In this document: in pieces, positions 7,908 to 14,261 of the stretch
How positions within the stretch are numbered: the stretch's first letter is position 1
How the letters are laid out: every line of letters starts with the position of its first letter
Origin: DATKMS01 sp041497995
Lineage (GTDB): Bacteria > Desulfobacterota > Binatia > HRBIN30
DNA length: 14,597 nt
Assembly: GCA_041497995.1 (NCBI GenBank)
Contig: JBGQHM010000146.1
Location: forward strand, 1 to 14,597
Reading direction: 5' to 3'
The notes under the pieces: model-generated
The model's input: the letters and a program-made list of their open reading frames with translations, nothing else
What the model was told of the DNA's origin: nothing
Databases searched by the model: none
Made by a program: the position numbers and the translations under genes

Positions 7908-7960
7908 GGGCGCTGTGGTTAAATTTATCTTTTTATTTCAATCACTTACGCTTTGTTTAT

Positions 7961-8036
7961 CGGCGGGATTTCCGCCCCGAAATAGGACGCGAAATCCCGC
8001 CGAAAGCGGGCCCCGGAAGATGGAAGATTTGGGGCC
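7961..8036. repeat. Two hairpin-forming inverted repeats after dnaN
   Basis: A perfect 12-bp inverted repeat, CGGCGGGATTTC (7961-7972) with GAAATCCCGCCG (7991-8002), has an 18-base loop. Closer to the dnaN stop, GGCCCC (8009-8014) pairs with GGGGCC (8031-8036) around a loop holding GGAAGAT twice. In the dnaN transcript these form two consecutive GC-rich hairpins starting four bases after the stop. Neither is followed by a U run on the minus strand. They may slow or end dnaN transcription through another mechanism, or protect its 3' end. Confidence 0.6.
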
Positions 8037-8039
8037 GGA

Positions 8040-9152
8040 TTAGAGGCGCATAGGCATGACAACGTAGAGGTAGTCCGCTTCGCCTTCGCAGCGAATGACG
8101 GCTGGGCTCACTTCGTCGTTGAAGCCGACTTCCACCTGCGCGGACCCCGACAGCACTGCCAGAACGTCCATCAGGTACTTCGCGTTGAAGCCGATGCTGA
8201 ATGCCGGCCCGTCGTAATCCACAGTGACCTCTTCGCTGGCTTCACCGACATCCGGGTTGATGGATGAGACCTCCAGCTTAGCGGTATCCAGCGAGAGCTT
8301 CACACCGCGCGTACGCTCGCTCGACACGATGGACACGCGCCGCAGTGCCGCCAAGAGCGCCTCGACCCCAACCAACATCCGACGGTCCGATTTCTGTGGA
8401 ACGACCTGGTTGTAATCGGGGAACTCACCTTCCACCAGCCGCATCGACAGCTCTACCTGGCCGCGCGTTGCGTGCGCCACTCCGCCTTGGACGGCAATCT
8501 CCACCGGTTCATCGCCGGTCTCGATCACCTTGGTGATCTCCGCAACGCCTTTGCGTGGGATGATGACTCCGCTGCCGGCGGCGCCACCTTCTACGACTCT
8601 GGTGATCATGGCGAGGCGGTGCCCATCCGTCGCCACGACGCGCAGCTTCCCTTTCTCCGGCCGCTCGACGAATATTCCACTCAGGTTGAGACGTGTCTCG
8701 TCGGTCGACACGGCAAAGCTGGTGCGTTCGATCATCTCGCGTAACATCGCAGAGGGCACGGCTATGGTCTGCTTGTCGCGCTCCTGGCTCGCACTGGGCA
8801 TCGCCGGGAACTCTTTCGGATCCAGACCGACGATCTTGAACTGCGACTTGCCGGCCACCACTTCGATCCAGTTGTTCTCCAGCGAGCGGATCACGAGACC
8901 GCCATCGGGGCATTCGCGCACGATCTCGTACAACTTGCGCGCACCGGCTGTGAGCGCGCCCTTGCGCTTTACCTTGGCCTCGCACGTGCGGCGCACGCCG
9001 ACTTCTTGGTCGGTCGCCGCAATGCTGATGCCGTCACCAGTCGATTCCAGTAGGACGTTGGCAAGGATCGGAATCGTCGTGCGCCGCTCCACGATCCCCT
9101 GGGTCAAATACAATCCTTGCAGTAGTTCCTCGCGTTCGATTGTGAACTCCAT
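8040..9152 (-). CDS. dnaN: DNA polymerase III subunit beta (sliding clamp)
   Basis: DnaN forms the ring-shaped dimer that holds replicative polymerase on DNA and serves as a docking hub for other DNA enzymes. The protein has 370 residues, the usual length for three repeated clamp domains of about 120 residues each. Recognisable parts are the N-terminal MEFTIEREELLQGL...TTIPILANVLLE, the domain-2 segment RLNLSGIFVE followed by VATDGHRLA, VEGEFPDYNQVVP, and the C-terminal VVMPMRL, which helps form the hydrophobic pocket for clamp-binding peptides. The ATG has GGAGGG eight bases upstream and a closer AGGAG. It follows dnaA in the same direction, separated by the predicted oriC. It is followed by hairpins and not by recF. 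Confidence 0.97.
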   Translation of the reverse strand: MEFTIEREELLQGLYLTQGIVERRTTIPILANVLLESTGDGISIAATDQEVGVRRTCEAKVKRKGALTAGARKLYEIVRECPDGGLVIRSLENNWIEVVAGKSQFKIVGLDPKEFPAMPSASQERDKQTIAVPSAMLREMIERTSFAVSTDETRLNLSGIFVERPEKGKLRVVATDGHRLAMITRVVEGGAAGSGVIIPRKGVAEITKVIETGDEPVEIAVQGGVAHATRGQVELSMRLVEGEFPDYNQVVPQKSDRRMLVGVEALLAALRRVSIVSSERTRGVKLSLDTAKLEVSSINPDVGEASEEVTVDYDGPAFSIGFNAKYLMDVLAVLSGSAQVEVGFNDEVSPAVIRCEGEADYLYVVMPMRL

Positions 9153-9172
9153 TGCTCCTGCCCTCCCCCCAC

Positions 9173-9240
9173 CTATTCCTTCTTTATATTATTCTGAAAA
9201 GAATTCGTAGTAGTAGTAAGGGGTGTGGATATGTGAACAT
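9173..9240 (+). other. Predicted oriC unwinding site: AT-rich DUE, DnaA-trios, DnaA boxes
   Basis: Elements occur in order on the plus strand. Bases 9174-9206 are about 79% A+T (26 of 33) in an otherwise GC-rich locus. Three TAG triplets and one TAA run from 9208 to 9219. Four G follow (9220-9223). TGTGGATAT (9224-9232) is one mismatch from the DnaA box TTATNCACA read on the other strand, and overlapping TGTGAACAT (9232-9240) is a weaker second site. Read 3' to 5' from the box, the triplets are AAT then GAT three times, matching the DnaA-trio motif described for bacterial origins (established knowledge). The position between dnaA and dnaN is typical for oriC. The assignment is strong as a prediction but untested. 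Confidence 0.75.
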
Positions 9241-9353
9241 CCGCTCTGCGCGCCGCCAAATGCCACATCTGGTCGGGCACCAGCTGCGAGGCACCAGACG
9301 TCCCACTGCCTGCGGGCGGCAGGGGGCTCGATTCTCCGCAGCTTGTGGGCAGC

Positions 9354-9373
9354 GTGTCCACAGGTTATCCCCC
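9354..9373. other. Weak DnaA-box-like pair at the end of dnaA
   Basis: GTGTCCACA (9354-9362) and TTATCCCCC (9365-9373) each differ from TTATNCACA at two positions. They sit side by side, the second overlapping the dnaA stop codon, about 120 bases from the predicted unwinding site. They could be low-affinity boxes of the origin; individually they are near chance level. Confidence 0.3.
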
Positions 9374-10699
9374 GTTCTCCAACATGCGTTCAAGGCGCTC
9401 GACGGTGGCGCGGAACGTTGGGTCCTGCTTGATCCGCTGGTCCACAACGTGTGTCGCGTGGATGACCGTCGAGTGATCGCGCCCGCCGAACCGATCGCCG
9501 ATCACGGGAAACGATGCCTCGGTGTAGCGGCGGCAGAGATACATAGCGACCTGCCGAGGCACAGCGACGGTGCGGGTGCGCTTCTTCGAGCGCAAATCCG
9601 CAGGGCGGAGGTGAAAGAACTCGCAGATCGCCTTCTGGATCGATTCAATGGTGATAGTTGAATCCTTCTCGCGCAAGATGCTTTGCAGAACCTGCTTGGC
9701 GAACTCTACGCTGATCTCACACTTATTGAGCGACGCAAAGGCCCCAAGTCGCGTGAGCGACCCTTCGAGCTCGCGCACGTTCGAGTCGATGCTCGATGCC
9801 AGAAAGATTGCCACATCGGGCGGCAGATCGATCCCTTCCGCTTCCGCCTTCTTTTGCAAGATCGCCACACGCGTCTCCATGTCCGGCGGCTGAATGTCGG
9901 CAATGAGTCCCCACTCGAAACGGTTGCGCAAGCGTTCTTCGAGGTCGGGAATCTCCTTCGGAAACTTGTCCGAGGTCAGTACGATTTGGCGGTGCGCTTC
10001 ATAGAGTGAATTGAACGTATGAAAGAACTCCTCCTGCGTGCGCTCGCGCCCGGCGAGGAACTGCACGTCGTCGAGGATGAGAACGTCGATGCGGCGGAAC
10101 CGGTTCTTGAAGTCGTCCATGTGGTCGCGCCGTAGCGCCGTGATCAGCTCGTTCATGAACGATTCGGATGACAGGAACACCACGCGACGGTCGGGCGAGC
10201 GGTCGAGGACCTGATGGCCGATGGCGTTCACCAGGTGAGTTTTTCCCAAGCCAACGCCGCCGTAGATGAAAAGCGGGTTGTAGTGATCGCCCGGCTGATT
10301 CGCTACAGCTTTGCAAGCGGCGTGGGCGAACTGGTTACTTGCGCCGATGACGAAGTTGTCGAAGGTGTACTTGAGGATCAGGCTCGACGCCCGCGCCGGT
10401 CGCCCGGACGACGGCACGCTGGGAGCCGGCATCGAGAGTGGGAAGAGTTCTTGCTGCACCGCCGCCGGCGGCTGCAACAGCACGCGCACGGGTGCGCCGG
10501 CGGCTTGCGAGAGGACCTCCTCGATCAGCGACAAGTAGCGTGCGGTGATTAAGTCGATAGCGAGCTTGTTGGGAGCCTCCACGAGCAGGTTCTTGCCGTG
10601 CGCTGCAACCGGATGGAGACGCCGGATCAGGGTATCGTAATCACCGGCATCAATGCGGTCCCGCAAGATCTCCAGGGATTGCTTCCAGGCCTGCTCCAT
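9365..10699 (-). CDS. dnaA: Chromosomal replication initiator protein DnaA
   Basis: DnaA is the AAA+ initiator that binds DnaA boxes, oligomerises with ATP, opens oriC and loads the helicase. I chose the ATG at 10699 (444 residues) because MEQAWKQSLEILRDRI matches the usual start of domain I; the frame extends to a TTG at 10804 without similarity. A short Pro/Ser-rich domain II spans about residues 75-108. Domain III has Walker A GGVGLGKT (147-154), Walker B LILDD (207-211) and the arginine-rich RLRNRFEWGL (256-265). Domain IV carries the box-recognition signature, RFGGRDHSTVIHA (403-415). The gene points away from hemL and into the predicted origin. A DnaA-box-like TGTGGATGA eight bases before the start suggests autoregulation. 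Confidence 0.98.
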   Translation of the reverse strand: MEQAWKQSLEILRDRIDAGDYDTLIRRLHPVAAHGKNLLVEAPNKLAIDLITARYLSLIEEVLSQAAGAPVRVLLQPPAAVQQELFPLSMPAPSVPSSGRPARASSLILKYTFDNFVIGASNQFAHAACKAVANQPGDHYNPLFIYGGVGLGKTHLVNAIGHQVLDRSPDRRVVFLSSESFMNELITALRRDHMDDFKNRFRRIDVLILDDVQFLAGRERTQEEFFHTFNSLYEAHRQIVLTSDKFPKEIPDLEERLRNRFEWGLIADIQPPDMETRVAILQKKAEAEGIDLPPDVAIFLASSIDSNVRELEGSLTRLGAFASLNKCEISVEFAKQVLQSILREKDSTITIESIQKAICEFFHLRPADLRSKKRTRTVAVPRQVAMYLCRRYTEASFPVIGDRFGGRDHSTVIHATHVVDQRIKQDPTFRATVERLERMLENGG

Positions 10700-10752
10700 A
10701 TGGCGCTCATCCACAGGGATATCAACAGCTGTTGGCAACGACAATAGACATT

Positions 10753-10774
10753 GCGCTTCAATTACTTGAAGCGC
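10753..10774. repeat. Perfect 9-bp-arm palindrome upstream of dnaA
   Basis: GCGCTTCAA (10753-10761) and TTGAAGCGC (10766-10774) are exact inverted copies around TTAC. The centre lies about 65 bases before the dnaA ATG. As DNA it resembles a repressor operator; as RNA it would form a tight hairpin with a four-base loop in the dnaA leader, if transcription starts upstream of it. Confidence 0.7.
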
Positions 10775-10813
10775 TCGCCCAAGGCCTAATTCACAGGTTT
10801 TCAACTCGGAACC

Positions 10814-10832
10814 CGTCCACGTGCCGTGGACG
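10814..10832. repeat. Perfect 8-bp-arm palindrome in the dnaA/hemL region
   Basis: CGTCCACG (10814-10821) and CGTGGACG (10825-10832) are exact inverted copies around TGC. It lies about 190 bases before the hemL start and 115 before the dnaA start. There is no U tract on either strand, so it is a candidate operator or a chance GC-rich palindrome, not a terminator. Confidence 0.55.
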
Positions 10833-11019
10833 AGCCTGGCACGTTCCGACCGGCTCGTCTGCAGCGAGGAAAAGGGCCTCGAACGGACACCGAAGTGCAG
10901 CTCGTTTAGCCGGTTTGGCCGACAGGTGCAAGAAGTTTCTGCGGCCCCCGATCCAGTCCGCGCTTCCTTGACTGGGTTGGATGCGAGTGGTACCCGTCCG
11001 GGCGTCTCTCGCCTCTTCC

Positions 11020-12309
11020 ATGTCCACGCAGACCCTGTCCCAAAAGCTCTATCAACGCGCCGTCCAGCACATACCTGGCGGCGTCAACAGTCCGGTGCGC
11101 GCCTGGCGTGCCGTTGGCGGCGACCCAGTCTTCATCCAACGAGCCCGTGGCAGCAAGCTGTGGGACGTCGATGGGCAGATGTACATCGACTACGTTGGTT
11201 CGTGGGGCCCGATGATCCTCGGTCACGCGCACCCGAAGGTACTCACCGCGATTCACAGCGTCATGCGTGACGGTACCAGCTTCGGTGCCCCCACGGCGCG
11301 CGAGGTAGTGATGGCGGAGACGCTGGCTGCGGCAATTCCGTCGCTGGAGATGGTCCGCTTGGTGAGCTCGGGGACAGAAGCGACGACTGCGGCGATTCGC
11401 TTGGCGCGCGCCTACACCAACCGGCCGGCGATCCTCAAGTTTGACGGGTGCTACCACGGCCACGTCGATGCGCTCCTCGTGCGCGCTGGCTCAGGCGCGG
11501 CGACGTTTGGTGTACCCGACAGTGCCGGTGTGCCGGAAGCCATAGCCAGCCAGACGCTGATCGCGACGTTCAACGATCTACCCTCTGTGGAGGCGTGCTT
11601 CAACGCCGAGCCGCAGCGGATTGCGGCCGTCATCGTCGAGCCGGTGGTCGGCAACATGGGCGTGATTCCGCCCGCGCCGGAGTTCTTGCGCGGGTTGCGC
11701 GAGCTGACACGCCGCCACGGCGCACTCCTGATCTTTGACGAGGTCATCACCGGGTTCCGTCTCGGCTACGGCGCCGTGCAGACGCAGTTCGGTGTCGAAC
11801 CCGACGTAACGTGCCTTGGAAAGATCGTCGGCGGCGGGCTCCCGCTCGCTGCGTTCGGCGGCAAGCGCTCGATCATGGAGCAACTGGCGCCGCTGGGTCC
11901 GGTCTACCAAGCCGGGACGCTCTCGGGAAATCCGCTAGCAGTCGCTGCCGGCCTGCAGACGTTGGAGCTGCTCCGCGTGCCAGGCACGTACGAGCGGCTG
12001 GAGGGACTGGCAGCGCGCCTCGAGCAAGGTCTGCGGGCGGCACTCGCGGAGTACGACCGTCCGTGCTGCCTCAATCGGATCGGCTCGATGTGGACCCTGT
12101 TCTTCGGGACCTCCGCAGTGCGGGATGCCGACGGGGCACGGCGCTCCGATACCGAGACCTTTGCTCGCTGGTTCCGTGGCATGTTGGAGCGCGGCATCTA
12201 CCTGCCGCCGTCGCAATTCGAAGCGGCGTTCGTCTCGTTGGCGCATTCCGAGGAGGATATCGACAACACGGTGCAGGCGGCGCGCGAGGTTCTGGCGACG
12301 CTGGGCTGA
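11020..12309 (+). CDS. hemL: Glutamate-1-semialdehyde 2,1-aminomutase
   Basis: HemL is a PLP-dependent enzyme that converts glutamate-1-semialdehyde to 5-aminolevulinate, the last step of the C5 route to heme and other tetrapyrroles. From the ATG at 11020 the protein has 429 residues, the normal family length, and starts MSTQTLSQKLYQRAVQHIPG; an ATG at 10981 would add 13 unrelated residues. The family marker GGVNSPVRAW is at about 20-29. SSGTEAT (117-122) binds the PLP phosphate, FDEVITGFR holds Asp240, and the Schiff-base Lys268 is in LGKIVGGGLP. YQAGTLSGNPLA follows. The stop overlaps the next ATG (TGATG), so hemL is translationally coupled to atpZ. This C5-route gene argues against ALA synthase (HemA of alphaproteobacteria) as the sole route. 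Confidence 0.96.
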   Translation: MSTQTLSQKLYQRAVQHIPGGVNSPVRAWRAVGGDPVFIQRARGSKLWDVDGQMYIDYVGSWGPMILGHAHPKVLTAIHSVMRDGTSFGAPTAREVVMAETLAAAIPSLEMVRLVSSGTEATTAAIRLARAYTNRPAILKFDGCYHGHVDALLVRAGSGAATFGVPDSAGVPEAIASQTLIATFNDLPSVEACFNAEPQRIAAVIVEPVVGNMGVIPPAPEFLRGLRELTRRHGALLIFDEVITGFRLGYGAVQTQFGVEPDVTCLGKIVGGGLPLAAFGGKRSIMEQLAPLGPVYQAGTLSGNPLAVAAGLQTLELLRVPGTYERLEGLAARLEQGLRAALAEYDRPCCLNRIGSMWTLFFGTSAVRDADGARRSDTETFARWFRGMLERGIYLPPSQFEAAFVSLAHSEEDIDNTVQAAREVLATLG

Positions 12310-12560
12310 TGGGATGGAGTAGAGCTACGCCAGACCGGGATCAACGCTCGTTGGTCAATGCCAGCCGCTATGTGGCGCTCGGGTTCGAGTTTGGCGGCAT
12401 AGTTGTCGCGGGCGTGTTGGCTGGCTATTACATCGACGCGCATCTCGGTACCGCGCCACTATTTACGTTGTTGCTGACCCTGGGGGGAATGGGAGGAGCG
12501 GTGTACCGGTTGCTTTGGAGCTTGAAGCGGTTTAGTTCGCATTCGGAAAATGGCAATTGA
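12309..12560 (+). CDS. atpZ: AtpZ/AtpI family F0F1-ATPase accessory subunit
   Basis: This 83-residue protein has two predicted membrane helices, about residues 28-43 (FGGIVVAGVLAGYYID) and 53-72 (FTLLLTLGGMGGAVYRLLWS). A charged N-terminus and a basic C-terminus flank them. Arrangement and motif (a helix ending in GYYID, a small polar link LGTAP, then a glycine-rich helix ending YRL) fit the ATPase_gene1/AtpZ family, which sits at the head of atp operons. In studied bacteria AtpZ works with AtpI in c-ring assembly or cation uptake. Its ATG overlaps the hemL stop, and its own end overlaps the next gene by 11 bases. Confidence 0.85.
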   Translation: MGWSRATPDRDQRSLVNASRYVALGFEFGGIVVAGVLAGYYIDAHLGTAPLFTLLLTLGGMGGAVYRLLWSLKRFSSHSENGN

Positions 12561-12933
12561 TCTGACACGCATCGGCAAGATCCACGTCGGTCTGCTCGGC
12601 GCGACGGGTGGTGTCGCCTACGCCACGCATTGGGCGGAGCCGGGGAGCGTCCTGCTCGGCGGCGCCGTGATGGGGGCGAACTTCTATCTCATGCGACTGA
12701 TTACCAACCTGCTGCGGCCCGACGCATTCGACCCTGAGAAGCGCGGCCGCGTCGCGCTCGCCGTCGGCGCATTTGTGCTCAAGTTCGGATTGCTTCTCGG
12801 CCTGCTCGCGGCGCTCTTCTCGCGGCTACCGATCGAAGGTATGAGCTTCGCACTCGGAGTGACCTTGCTACTCGTCGCCTGCGTGCTCGAAGCGGTGCGC
12901 CAGGAGTTGTTCGGTGTGAAAGGAGTCGCTTGA
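12550..12933 (+). CDS. atpI: ATP synthase subunit I family protein (AtpI-like)
   Basis: This 127-residue membrane protein has about four hydrophobic helices: residues 11-25, 31-54, 68-89 and 97-113. Between the second and third is a charged loop (LLRPDAFDPEKRGR). Length, helix count and position just before atpB fit the ATP-synt_I family; sequence conservation in this family is low, so context carries much of the call. AtpI-type proteins help assemble the c-ring and are not part of the finished enzyme. The ATG lies inside the end of atpZ, indicating coupled translation. Its 3' end carries the AAAGGAG ribosome site for atpB. Confidence 0.75.
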   Translation: MAIDLTRIGKIHVGLLGATGGVAYATHWAEPGSVLLGGAVMGANFYLMRLITNLLRPDAFDPEKRGRVALAVGAFVLKFGLLLGLLAALFSRLPIEGMSFALGVTLLLVACVLEAVRQELFGVKGVA

Positions 12934-12934
12934 C

Positions 12935-13672
12935 GTGGAGCATTCGTTTACATGGGTATCGGTGATTCCCGGGCTCAACCTGCTGCCCGATCACTCCGCG
13001 ACGGCGAGCTTGGTGATCGCGGCGCTGCTGGTATGGGCGCTCGTGGCGCTGCGGCAGGTGCGGGCAGCCAGCGATCCGGTGGTACCGGACGGGACACTCA
13101 CGGCGCGCAACACGCTGGAGATCTTCGTCGAGTGGTTCGTCGGCTTCATCGAAGGATTGCTCGGCCACAAAGGCCGCCGCTACGTGCACGTCTACGCGAC
13201 GTTCTTCTTGTTCATCCTGGCGGCGAACCTCGTCGGGCTGATCCCCGGCTTCACCCCGCCGACGAGCAACTTCAACGTCACCTTCGCGCTCGGCGTGATG
13301 TCATTCCTGGTCTACAACTACTACGGCTTCCGCGCCAAAGGCGTCGGCTACCTGAAGCACTTCCTCGGGCCAATCTGGTGGCTGGCGGTGTTAATGCTGC
13401 CGCTCGAGTTGATCGACAACTTCGTGCGTCCCGTATCGCTGGCATTGCGTCTCTTCGGCAACATGACGGGCGACCATCTGGTGCTCGAGATCTTCACGGA
13501 TCTGACCAAGGTGATCATCCCGGTGATCTTCTATGCGCTCGGCGCGTTCGTGTCGCTGATTCAGGCGTTCGTGTTCACCATCCTCAGCATCATCTACTTG
13601 TCGCTGGCGTTGGAAGAGCACGAAGACCATGGGCACGCTGGCGAGGAAGTGGCGCACGACCTCGCGGTGTGA
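12935..13672 (+). CDS. atpB: ATP synthase F0 subunit a
   Basis: Subunit a provides the two half-channels that bring protons to and from the c-ring in the inner membrane. The protein has 245 residues from a GTG start one base after the atpI stop, with GGAG nine bases upstream. The essential helix reads RPVSLALRLFGNMTGDHLVL, with the invariant Arg172 (equivalent to E. coli Arg210). The last helix, GAFVSLIQAFVFTILSIIYL, keeps Gln210 (equivalent to Gln252). N-terminal helices include TFFLFILAANLVGLIPGFTP. The C-terminus is short, acidic and His-rich (EEHEDHGHAGEE). Residues match a proton-translocating enzyme. Confidence 0.96.
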   Translation: MEHSFTWVSVIPGLNLLPDHSATASLVIAALLVWALVALRQVRAASDPVVPDGTLTARNTLEIFVEWFVGFIEGLLGHKGRRYVHVYATFFLFILAANLVGLIPGFTPPTSNFNVTFALGVMSFLVYNYYGFRAKGVGYLKHFLGPIWWLAVLMLPLELIDNFVRPVSLALRLFGNMTGDHLVLEIFTDLTKVIIPVIFYALGAFVSLIQAFVFTILSIIYLSLALEEHEDHGHAGEEVAHDLAV

Positions 13673-13689
13673 CCGACAAGATTGAGCTC

Positions 13690-13751
13690 TAAGAGACGCG
13701 CGGCCGTGGTGTGGCGAGGAGGACAGAGAGGCGTGGCCAGGCGGTCTCTTA
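13690..13751 (+). repeat. Inverted repeat in the atpB-atpE gap
   Basis: TAAGAGAC (13690-13697) and GTCTCTTA (13744-13751) are exact inverted copies 46 bases apart; inner GGCC segments could extend the pairing. Inside the loop lies GAGGAGGACAGAGAG, which resembles the true atpE ribosome site AAAGGAGGACCAGAGA at 13761-13776. The hairpin ends ten bases before the atpE Shine-Dalgarno. The layout suggests mRNA-level control of the abundant c subunit, but this is inference. Confidence 0.5.
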
Positions 13752-13776
13752 AATCTAACGAAAGGAGGACCAGAGA

Positions 13777-14097
13777 ATGCGCAAGCAACTGATGGCACCA
13801 GTACTCACCGTACTGCTGCTGCTCATGGCACAAGCCCCGGCATTTGCCGCGGAAGGCATGATGGAGGGCGGTTCGAAGGGATTGATCGCTCTTGCCGCCG
13901 GTTTGGCCATCGGCATCGCAGCAGTCGGCGCCGGACTGGGCCAAGGGCGCGCCGTCGCGGCCGCCATGGAATCGATCGGCCGCAACCCGAACGCGGCAGA
14001 TCGTATCCAAACCCCGATGATCATCGGTATCGCCTTCATGGAAGCACTGGCGATCTACGCGCTGGTGATCGCGTTCTTCCTGCAAGGGAAGATCTGA
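13777..14097 (+). CDS. atpE: ATP synthase F0 subunit c with N-terminal signal peptide
   Basis: Subunit c forms the rotating ring of F0. The product has 106 residues, longer than the typical 75-85, because of an N-terminal extension: MRKQLMAPVLTVLLLLMAQA then PAFA|AEG, a standard signal peptide with likely cleavage near residue 24. The mature protein is the usual hairpin: a glycine-rich first helix (KGLIALAAGLAIGIAAVGAG, then LGQG), a polar loop with GRNPNA, and a second helix with the ion-binding Glu89 in FMEALAIYALV. Gln56 is present, but Ala and Leu follow the Glu where sodium-binding rings have Ser/Thr. This resembles chloroplast-type proton rings, so H+ is the likely ion. A near-perfect AAGGAGG lies eight bases before ATG. 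It is the last gene before the terminator. Confidence 0.96.
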   Translation: MRKQLMAPVLTVLLLLMAQAPAFAAEGMMEGGSKGLIALAAGLAIGIAAVGAGLGQGRAVAAAMESIGRNPNAADRIQTPMIIGIAFMEALAIYALVIAFFLQGKI

Positions 14098-14123
14098 CAA
14101 CCGAAACACCAACCAGAAACCCA

Positions 14124-14159
14124 AAGGGGCGGGAGGCATCTCCCGCCCCTTCTTGTTTT
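14124..14159 (+). terminator. Rho-independent terminator of the hemL-atp operon
   Basis: GGGGCGGGAG (14126-14135) pairs perfectly with CTCCCGCCCC (14140-14149) around a four-base loop, and AA/TT pairs extend the stem to 12. A T-rich tail, TTCTTGTTTT, follows. It begins 26 bases after the atpE stop. This is the only textbook intrinsic terminator in the window, and it shows that no F1 genes follow in this transcript. Confidence 0.93.
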
Positions 14160-14212
14160 CGCACACTGGTGCCACCGACCTCTGGAAATCTCAGTCGGCT
14201 TGCAGGCTGGCG

Positions 14213-14242
14213 TTGACAGGACGTCATCTGGTCGACTACGCG
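14213..14242 (+). promoter_or_regulatory. Possible promoter for the restriction-like gene
   Basis: A perfect -35 hexamer TTGACA (14213-14218) lies 18 bases before TACGCG (14237-14242), which is a poor -10. It is correctly placed between the atp terminator and the next ATG. Without a better -10 this is only suggestive. Confidence 0.3.
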
Positions 14243-14261
14243 AGGGTGTGAGTCACTCGTC

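Larger units (their letters stand above)
10700..11019. promoter_or_regulatory. Divergent dnaA/hemL control region
   Basis: This 320-base stretch has no convincing gene. It holds two DnaA-box-like sites, each one mismatch from TTATNCACA: TCATCCACA (10707-10715) and TAATTCACA (10787-10795). It also holds two strong palindromes (listed separately). On the plus strand, TTGACT (10968-10973) lies 17 bases before TACCCG (10991-10996), a weak sigma-70-like candidate for the hemL operon. I could not identify a convincing dnaA promoter. Confidence 0.55.

Noticed and set aside
11811..12308. Upstream extension of the atpZ frame into hemL
   Set aside because: The extension reads as low-complexity Arg/Ala sequence over hemL's conserved coding part; real atpZ similarity begins at the ATG at 12309.
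12952..13692. Second plus-strand open frame of 246 codons over atpB
   Set aside because: It is offset from the clear subunit a frame and consists of Arg/Ala/His-rich sequence with no membrane helices.
13732..13792. Possible tiny GTG-started leader peptide before atpE
   Set aside because: It is only about 19 codons, overlaps the atpE start in another frame and has no sign of codon selection; the SD-like sequence upstream is noted with the hairpin instead.
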